In this document: one piece after another, positions 16,109-21,019 of the stretch
Layout: every line of letters starts with the position of its first letter
Numbering within the stretch: the first letter of the stretch is position 1
Source: an uncultured Saprospiraceae bacterium
GTDB taxonomy: Bacteria > Bacteroidota > Bacteroidia > Chitinophagales > Saprospiraceae
Direction of reading: 5' to 3'
Assembly: GCA_937969485.1 (NCBI GenBank)
Contig: CALBVQ010000076.1
Coordinates: forward strand, 1-21,019
DNA length: 21,019 nt
The notes under the pieces: generated by a model
What the model was told of the DNA's origin: nothing
Database searches by the model: none
What the model saw: the letters and a program-made list of their open reading frames with translations, nothing else
Made by a program: the position numbers and the translations under genes

Positions 16109-16399
16109 ATGAGCGCTTCTCGTACACATGTTTTTTTTACTTTGATTTGGGTGTTAGCTATCAACTCCAGTGCGCTTGCTATGCTCAACGAAGCTGACAA
16201 GACTAAAATGCACCAAGACAAGGAAGGTGAGAAAGAAGTAGAAATTAATACGATTCAGTTCAAAGATTGGAAAAATCTTTTTGGGTTAAACCCAAAAGAA
16301 AACTACGAAGAACATTTAACATCCTTCCTTGGTGAAAAAAAATATTTACTACATCAATGGTCACCAGTAATTTTGATACGCCCCCCTAGGGTGCTGTAG
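16109..16399 (+). CDS. Short exported protein of unknown function, possibly truncated
   Basis: A 96-residue ORF with a plausible signal peptide (FFTLIWVLAINSSALA) and a charged mature part (EADKTKMHQDKEGEKEVEIN). It stops soon after a C-rich run (cgccccccta, near 16380), where a frameshift could have truncated a longer gene. No family is recognised. It contains a palindrome of the TTTTGGGTTAAACCC type within the codons for FGLNPK. It is 88 bp upstream of the SulP gene and on the same strand, so it may be an operon leader gene or a remnant. The coding status is likely but not certain. Confidence 0.45.
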   Translation: MSASRTHVFFTLIWVLAINSSALAMLNEADKTKMHQDKEGEKEVEINTIQFKDWKNLFGLNPKENYEEHLTSFLGEKKYLLHQWSPVILIRPPRVL

Positions 16400-16487
16400 T
16401 CCAAATTTCTAACAACATTTTATACATTTTCATTAGTATACTTTTATTACTAGCCAACATGATACTAGTAGGTAAATTAACAATTAT

Positions 16488-18083
16488 ATGAGTCAAAATA
16501 ATAATACATTTATAAAAAATCTAAAAAGTGATCTGCCAGCAAGTGTGGTCGTATTCTTTGTTGCCCTTCCCCTCTGTCTAGGTATCGCTCTTGCTAGTGG
16601 AGCTCCACTTTTTGCTGGTCTGATCGCAGGTGTCGTGGGAGGAATAGTTGTGGGAACACTTAGTGGCTCGCACATTGGTGTCAGCGGGCCTGCTGCAGGA
16701 TTAGCTGCAATCGTTCTTACCTCAATTGCTGCACTGGGAGGATACGAAAACTTCTTACTTGCAGTAGTAATCGGTGGAGCATTGCAAATAGTTCTTGGAT
16801 TACTTAAAGCAGGAATAATAGGCTACTACTTTCCTTCTTCTGTCATAAAAGGTATGCTATCAGGGATTGGAATAATAATCATTCTGAAACAAATTCCTCA
16901 CTTTTTTGGATATGACAATGACCCAGAAGGTGATTTTGCTTTTTTTCAAATCGACGGAGAAAACACTTTCTCCGAATTAATTAATGCCATAAATCACATA
17001 TCCTTGGGGCCTACAGTAGTAGCCCTTCTGGCACTTGGAATTCTACTTCTATGGTCGAATTACCTTGTAAAAAAAGCGAAGATTTTTACAATTATTCAAG
17101 GTCCATTGGTTGCGGTAGTGGTAGGAATTTTATTCTTCTACGTCTTTGGCGCATCAGGTACCTTTGAAATAAATGCCTCTCAATTAGTAAGCGTTCCTGT
17201 TCCTGAAGATTTGAATTCCTTCTTGGGACAATTTGCACTTCCTAATTTTGCAGGAATCACTAATCCCCAAATTTGGATCACAGGTTTCACCATTGCTGTT
17301 GTGGCAAGCCTTGAAACATTACTATGTGTAGAAGCTACAGACAAATTAGATCCAATGAAAAGAGTCACACCTACAAATCGAGAACTACTCGCACAAGGGA
17401 CTGGTAATATGCTTTCAGGACTGATCGGAGGGCTACCAATTACTCAGGTAATTGTAAGAAGTTCTGCCAATATACAAAGTGGTGGTAAAACAAAAATGTC
17501 AGCAATAATTCATGGGTTTTTACTGATAATCAGCGTTGTCTTGATTCCAAAATTATTAAACAAGATCCCACTTTCAGTACTTGCTGCTGTACTCTTTATT
17601 GTAGGTTTCAAACTTGCTAAACCAGCTAATTTCATTGCTATGTTCAAGCTAGGTTGGAAGCAATTTGTCCCCTACATTGTTACAATACTAGGTATTATCT
17701 TCACTGATTTACTTGTAGGTATCGTTATGGGACTAGTTGTAGCAATAGTAATTATCATAATTGAAAGTTATAAAAATTCGCATTTCCTTCACCTCGAAGA
17801 TATATCAATTGGAGAAAAGAGATTTAAGATAACTTTAGCAGAGGAGGTTACCTTTTTTAATAAGGGGGCTATCCTAAAAGAACTAAACAATATTCCGAGG
17901 GATAGTCATTTGGAGTTGGATGTTAGACCAACAAGATTCCTTGATCTTGACATAATTGAAATCTTAGATAACTTTAGGCATAGTGCCATTGACAAAAATA
18001 TTAATATCAAATTGGTATCAGAAAGAGGCACAGCAATAAATCCTGAATCCTTTGCTGGTTTCTTTAATTTGAGAAAGACATAA
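16488..18083 (+). CDS. SulP family anion transporter with C-terminal STAS domain
   Basis: A 531-residue inner-membrane transporter. Residues 10-425 are a series of 10-14 hydrophobic segments with SulP signatures near the N-terminus (SDLPASVVVFFVALPLCLGIALASGAPLFAG, followed by SGSHIGVSGPAAG) and the family segment around DKLDPMKRVTPTNRELLAQG (near 285-305) and GGLPITQVIVRSSANIQSGG. The last 100 residues form a divergent STAS domain (LELDVRPTRFLDLDIIEIL in place of the usual D-x-S motif). Substrate is probably bicarbonate or sulfate; Bacteroidota SulP genes are often beside a carbonic anhydrase, which is absent here. Its 3' end is defined by a strong terminator. The start at 16488 gives the usual short cytoplasmic N-terminus. 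Confidence 0.9.
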   Translation: MSQNNNTFIKNLKSDLPASVVVFFVALPLCLGIALASGAPLFAGLIAGVVGGIVVGTLSGSHIGVSGPAAGLAAIVLTSIAALGGYENFLLAVVIGGALQIVLGLLKAGIIGYYFPSSVIKGMLSGIGIIIILKQIPHFFGYDNDPEGDFAFFQIDGENTFSELINAINHISLGPTVVALLALGILLLWSNYLVKKAKIFTIIQGPLVAVVVGILFFYVFGASGTFEINASQLVSVPVPEDLNSFLGQFALPNFAGITNPQIWITGFTIAVVASLETLLCVEATDKLDPMKRVTPTNRELLAQGTGNMLSGLIGGLPITQVIVRSSANIQSGGKTKMSAIIHGFLLIISVVLIPKLLNKIPLSVLAAVLFIVGFKLAKPANFIAMFKLGWKQFVPYIVTILGIIFTDLLVGIVMGLVVAIVIIIIESYKNSHFLHLEDISIGEKRFKITLAEEVTFFNKGAILKELNNIPRDSHLELDVRPTRFLDLDIIEILDNFRHSAIDKNINIKLVSERGTAINPESFAGFFNLRKT

Positions 18084-18090
18084 AATCGCG

Positions 18091-18127
18091 AAAGGCTGGG
18101 TGTTGAAATGCACTCGGCCTTTTTATT
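18091..18127 (+). terminator. Rho-independent terminator of the SulP gene
   Basis: A 12-bp stem (AAAGGCTGGGTG with CACTCGGCCTTT, two G-T pairs) around an 8-nt loop is followed by TTATTT. It starts 7 bp after the SulP stop and its end touches the stop codon of the convergent TfoX-like gene. On the minus strand the stem is not followed by a T-run. Confidence 0.8.
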
Positions 18128-18488
18128 TCTTCCTTTTCTTTTTACTTTTTGCCAGCGGATTAAAGTCCACACATTTCTGTAGCCAGTATTCTAGATCATC
18201 GTCAGTGTCAAAGCCATTGGGATCAACAAATACATAACCCTTCATTGGCCGTCCAGTAAAGTCCATTTGGTGAGCATACTTCTTCAATATACACTCTGGA
18301 TAAGCTTCCTCTCCTACCCTTGCCATTAGCAAATCAAGCTGTTTCTTCTTATCAAAATGAATTCCACAGAGCATCTTATCATCGACGAGAAACAACAATC
18401 CTCCCATCATCTGTTTATTGGTAAAATCTACCTTAAGCTCGACTAATATTCGCTTTATTCGCTCACCAAGATATTCGTCAAATGCCAT
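18123..18488 (-). CDS. TfoX N-terminal domain protein
   Basis: A 121-residue protein matching the TfoX/Sxy N-terminal domain: MAFDEYLGERIKRIL at the start, MGGLLFLVDDKMLCGIHFDKK in the middle, then MDFTGRPMKGYVFVDPNGFD and DLEYWLQKCVDFNPLAKSKK. In gammaproteobacteria TfoX activates competence genes with CRP, but Bacteroidota proteins of this single-domain type are not shown to do so. The ATG at 18488 is chosen because the family begins exactly there; an upstream in-frame ATG at 18533 would add 15 unrelated residues. It ends against the SulP terminator (convergent) and starts divergently about 90 bp from the next gene. Function in this organism is unknown. Confidence 0.85.
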   Translation of the reverse strand: MAFDEYLGERIKRILVELKVDFTNKQMMGGLLFLVDDKMLCGIHFDKKKQLDLLMARVGEEAYPECILKKYAHQMDFTGRPMKGYVFVDPNGFDTDDDLEYWLQKCVDFNPLAKSKKKRKK

Positions 18489-18581
18489 TTTCTCTAACTT
18501 GTTATGGCAATTCAGTTTCGAAACCGATATCAATAGGTACTATCAATATCCCAAATTGCGTTTATGATAAAACCCCAAAAT

Positions 18582-19520
18582 ATGAAACAACTCTTAGTAT
18601 TTGTGGCAATCTTCTCTCTTTTTTCGTGCCAAACTCCAGAAATCACACAAGACATCACTCCGTTAGAAAACATGAATCTTAAGTATTTCGGCTGGACTTT
18701 AGTTGACACCTATTTCGATGATCCTAAGGACAACAACGAAAAAACCAACTACCTCGATGAAATTTCAAGCTTTTCAAACATTGGCGACATCTTACCTTTT
18801 GGTCCTGAGGATGATATTCGAGATAGGATAAAAGAATTCGCTTCGAATGATGTCGAAGTTGTTTTGCATGTCTGGGATATATTCTTTGAAGAAGTGGAAC
18901 AAGGGGGTGAATTAAGCGGGCTTATTTTTGGGTTAAACCCAAATTATGCAGAGCGATGGAAGGACTTTGCGATCTTGAATGAACTTGACGAGTTACAAGA
19001 AAATCTGCACAGTCTATATCTAGGTGAAGAACCGGCATGGAATGGAATTCCTGAAGAGGAATTTCAAATTGCGGCAGAATTTCTAAAGGAAGAACTTCCA
19101 GATGTTCCTATCCTTATGATCGAAGCCTATGCTGCAATTGATTTAATGTACGCACCCGCAGCTGTAGACTTTATTGGGTGGGATCATTATTTCATTAAAG
19201 AACCAGCAATTGACTCTGATTTTCAAAAGGAATTCACTGCAGTCAAAGATATCCGTAAAGATCATCAAAAAATCTATTTGATCATGGACGCTCATCACAT
19301 TCCTTTGTTTCATGGATGGAATGGAATCAGTAAGAAAAGGTTAGGCACTATTGCAAGAGAATATTATGATATGGCAAACGCCAATAATGAGGTACAAGGT
19401 ATACTTGGCTATCATTGGCCTAGTGGCTTTCAGTTTAGGAACACAACTGGGGCAAGAAATTTGCCAGATGAGGTCATGGAACAATATGAGCTAATTGGCA
19501 AAATAATTACTGGAAAATAA
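18582..19520 (+). CDS. Lipoprotein with probable glycosidase-like TIM-barrel
   Basis: A protein of 312 residues with a lipoprotein signal (MKQLLVFVAIFSLFSC, Cys16 lipidated). The start at 18582 is preferred to the in-frame ATG at 18564 because it gives the compact signal. The mature part reads like an (alpha/beta)8 barrel: FGWTLVDTYF (36-45), VEVVLHVWDI (91-100), LHSLYLGEEPAWN (142-154), PILMIEAYA (176-184), VDFIGWDHYF (195-204), KIYLIMDAHH (230-239) and GILGYHWPSGF (273-283). E149/E150 and E181 or D201 lie at strand ends, where glycoside hydrolases carry catalytic acids. No GH family number can be assigned by eye. It contains a TTTGGGTTAAACCCAAA palindrome in the FGLNPN codons. Confidence 0.65.
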   Translation: MKQLLVFVAIFSLFSCQTPEITQDITPLENMNLKYFGWTLVDTYFDDPKDNNEKTNYLDEISSFSNIGDILPFGPEDDIRDRIKEFASNDVEVVLHVWDIFFEEVEQGGELSGLIFGLNPNYAERWKDFAILNELDELQENLHSLYLGEEPAWNGIPEEEFQIAAEFLKEELPDVPILMIEAYAAIDLMYAPAAVDFIGWDHYFIKEPAIDSDFQKEFTAVKDIRKDHQKIYLIMDAHHIPLFHGWNGISKKRLGTIAREYYDMANANNEVQGILGYHWPSGFQFRNTTGARNLPDEVMEQYELIGKIITGK

Positions 19521-19523
19521 GAC

Positions 19524-19689
19524 TTATACCAATTCTGTTTTAAGGTTTCACTTTATTTTCAAGAATTATTAAATCAAGTACAAGGCAGAAAACGCAAGGA
19601 TAGCCTTAACTATCATGAGTATTTCTAACGAAGTAATTGCTTTTATAAACTTGAAAATATGCGAAATTCTAAAACAGAATTGGTATTAA
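19524..19689 (+). mobile_element. 166-bp MITE-like foldback element, copy B
   Basis: The left terminus ttataccaattctgttttaa and right terminus ttaaaacagaattggtattaa-like form near-perfect terminal inverted repeats, and the arms stay similar for about 42 bp. This copy is inverted relative to 7805-7970, about 11.5 kb away. It begins three bases after the stop of the TIM-barrel lipoprotein and lies 158 bp before the permease gene. It has no coding capacity and no clear target-site duplication beyond AT-rich bases. Confidence 0.75.
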
Positions 19690-19847
19690 CCACTTAGTCC
19701 AAAAAAAATACCCAAGTAATCGAAAGACTATTACTAATGGCTAAAATTACTATGTAGCGTAAAATTCTAGATCCTGCCAATCCTTATTAGACTTTGCCTA
19801 TCTCACCTATTGTATAATACAGGTTTAATCATACTTTTGAGCAACAG

Positions 19848-20588
19848 ATGGACATTTTATATCTCTTACCCATACTATTTCTAATCGTAGCCCTTCTTTA
19901 TTCGATGGTCGGATTCGGAGGAGGAAGCAGCTACATTGCTATCCTTTTGGCTTTTGGGATGGCCGTCGATGAGCTTAGAATCCTGGCATTACTCTGTAAC
20001 ATCGCTGTAGTTTTAGTCGCAAGTGTGAGATATTATAAAGCTGACCTTATACTATGGAGGAAGGTTTTACCAATAGTTATTTTCAGTATCCCGGCGGCAT
20101 ATCTTGGAGCAAAAATACAAGTGGAAGATCAACTTTATAATGTAATTACAGGCTTAATACTTCTTGCGGCTTCACTCTTAATGGTGGTGCGAAAAACTAA
20201 ACTAAAAAGGAAGCAAAGACAATCTGAAAATGCTATGCTTTTGGCTATGGCTGGAATAGGGATTGGGTTTCTTTCGGGCTTTGTTGGAATTGGAGGTGGA
20301 ATCTTCCTTTCTCCCTTATTATTTTTAATGAATTGGGGAAAAGCAAAAGAAATCAGTGCTATGTGTAGTGTTTTCATTTTAGTAAACAGTTTATCGGGCA
20401 TCACTGGACATATAGAAAATTATTATTTGCTCGACACTAAGCTCACCATATCTCTGATTTTCTCTGTTATTATTGGAGGACTAATTGGTAATCGCCTGAA
20501 TATAAAACAATTAAAACCACAATACATCAGAATTTTCTCCGCCATATTAATTGGATATGTAGGAATTAGATTATTGATTTTACAATGA
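19848..20588 (+). CDS. TauE/SafE family permease
   Basis: A 246-residue integral membrane protein with about eight hydrophobic segments in two similar halves. The signature glycine loops are VGFGGGSSYI (21-30) and GFVGIGGGIFLSPLLFL (144-160), followed by the family segment AKEISAMCSVFILVNSLSGITGH. The length of about 250 is usual. Characterised relatives export sulfite, sulfoacetate or related organic anions, but the substrate here cannot be read from the sequence. TTTG near 19792 and TATAAT near 19813 could form a promoter, though not a good Bacteroidota match. No sulfur-metabolism genes are adjacent. Confidence 0.88.
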   Translation: MDILYLLPILFLIVALLYSMVGFGGGSSYIAILLAFGMAVDELRILALLCNIAVVLVASVRYYKADLILWRKVLPIVIFSIPAAYLGAKIQVEDQLYNVITGLILLAASLLMVVRKTKLKRKQRQSENAMLLAMAGIGIGFLSGFVGIGGGIFLSPLLFLMNWGKAKEISAMCSVFILVNSLSGITGHIENYYLLDTKLTISLIFSVIIGGLIGNRLNIKQLKPQYIRIFSAILIGYVGIRLLILQ

Positions 20589-20613
20589 TTAATAATTGTA
20601 GATAAAAAGCTAT

Positions 20614-20641
20614 TTTGAAATCAATAAAAAATATATATTTG
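20614..20641 (+). promoter_or_regulatory. Promoter of the tRNA-Ser gene
   Basis: TTTG at 20614-20617 and TATATTTG at 20634-20641 (TAnnTTTG) are 16 nt apart, followed by a GC-rich start region (gcccccgc). This fits the Bacteroidota primary sigma-factor consensus and puts the start about 20 nt before the tRNA. Confidence 0.6.
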
Positions 20642-20669
20642 CCCCCGCTTAACAAAGCATCTAACATCC

Positions 20670-20756
20670 GGTGAGGTGGGAGAGTGGCTTAATCCACCAG
20701 TTTGCTAAACTGACGTACTGGCAACGGTACCGGGGGTTCGAATCCCCCTCTCACCG
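20670..20756 (+). tRNA. tRNA-Ser (anticodon GCU)
   Basis: An 87-nt class II tRNA. The acceptor stem GGTGAGG pairs with TCTCACC (last pair G-T). T8 is present. The anticodon loop TTGCTAA carries GCT at 20704-20706. A long variable arm (gtactggcaacggtac) is typical of serine tRNA. The T-arm GGGGG-TTCGAAT-CCCCC is perfect, and the discriminator is G73. CCA is not encoded (gcaaa follows). The lowest anticodon-stem position looks like a C-A mismatch. It reads AGC and AGU codons. Confidence 0.95.
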
Positions 20757-20846
20757 CAAAATCATGATTCGCTACTTGCGAATCTGATGTAAAACAACAA
20801 AACCGCTTCCTGTTCACAGGTTAGCGGTTTTTTGTTTTACAGCCGA
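20741..20846 (+). repeat. tRNA-tail tandem repeat, unit 1
   Basis: This 106-bp block starts inside the tRNA T-loop and includes the last 16 bases of the tRNA, a hairpin at 20766-20784 (GATTCGC/GCGAATC) and the terminator at 20789-20840. It is repeated 173 bp downstream with one base change and a 25-bp inversion. Confidence 0.95.
20789..20840 (+). terminator. tRNA-Ser terminator, copy 1
   Basis: An extended imperfect palindrome. The outer arms gtaaaaca/tgttttac and the inner arms aaccgct/agcggtt surround a cctg-ttca-cagg tip, with TTTTTT after the inner stem. An A-run on the left makes it potentially bidirectional. Confidence 0.85.
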
Positions 20847-20863
20847 ATTTTTAAAGAAAAATC

Positions 20864-21019
20864 ATGAGGTTGCACCCATCCAGCATCTCAGGGATCAACG
20901 ACCGCAGGGAGCTAATCCCCCTCTCACCGCAAAATCATGATTCGCTACTTGCGAATCTGATGTAAAACAACAAATCCGCTAACCTGTGAACAGGAAGCGG
21001 TTTTTTGTTTTACAGCCGA
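20864..21019 (+). repeat. tRNA-tail tandem repeat, unit 2, with tRNA-like remnant
   Basis: Bases 20914-21019 repeat 20741-20846 at an exact 173-bp offset. The preceding bases 20864-20913 look like a decayed, shortened tRNA-Ser: a tgaggt start, then caacg-accg matching caacggtaccg of the true gene. The true T-loop bases are replaced (gggagct instead of ggggttcg), so no functional tRNA is encoded. The window ends exactly where the repeat ends, so further units may follow. Confidence 0.85.
20962..21013 (+). terminator. Terminator copy 2, core inverted
   Basis: The same outer arms as copy 1, but the 25-bp core at 20976-21000 is the exact reverse complement of 20803-20827. The stem and T-run remain, so it should still terminate. 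Confidence 0.85.

Noticed and set aside
20741..21019. Integration (attL/attR) of a mobile element at tRNA-Ser
   Set aside because: The repeats are only 173 bp apart with no integrase between them, and they include the terminator; a tandem duplication fits better.

Overview
This AT-rich window comes from the chromosome of a Bacteroidota bacterium, most likely a free-living or marine member of the Cytophagales. The evidence is four proteins-worth of Bacteroidota hallmarks: three proteins end in type IX secretion (T9SS) type A sorting domains, one carries SprB-like repeats and a choice-of-anchor L domain, many genes encode SPII lipoproteins, starts lack Shine-Dalgarno sequences, and several promoters match the Bacteroidota -7 box TAnnTTTG. 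No phage, plasmid, CRISPR or complete insertion sequence is visible.

Layout. Bases 1-318 hold the end of a MITE-like repeat, a palindrome and a promoter. Bases 319-3480 hold a DUF1800/DUF1501 pair, an exported partnership of unknown function whose second member is a T9SS cargo. Next come a Reg_prop-type beta-propeller lipoprotein (3578-4660), a DUF3703 protein (4928-5305), a GC-richer stretch that may encode a structured RNA (about 5440-5576) and an Omp28-like thioredoxin-fold T9SS protein (5659-6663). A poorly coding region (6664-8096) contains one cysteine-rich lipoprotein on the minus strand and a 166-bp MITE. A large modular surface protein (8097-10247) and the ribosome-rescue hydrolase ArfB (10340-10771) follow, then a strong terminator with no obvious gene of its own.

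Bases 15282-11209 form a compact minus-strand four-gene operon: a lipoprotein with a basic tail, an acidic protein with a possible winged-helix N-terminus, a DUF2617-like protein, and a membrane-embedded spermidine synthase homologue. The last three genes overlap or nearly abut. This is the best candidate in the window for an uncharacterised multi-gene system, probably membrane- or envelope-associated. To its right are a small lipoprotein, a short exported ORF, a SulP anion (probably bicarbonate or sulfate) transporter, a TfoX-N protein, a TIM-barrel-like lipoprotein, a second inverted copy of the 166-bp MITE, and a TauE/SafE permease.

The window ends in a tRNA-Ser(GCU) gene followed by a tandem repeat of 173-bp period. 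Each unit carries the last 16 bases of the tRNA gene, two hairpins and a terminator. In the second unit, the 25-bp core of the terminator is exactly inverted. The arrangement resembles the 178-bp repeats downstream of the E. coli tyrT tRNA genes, and I regard it as the most striking nucleotide-level signal in the window.
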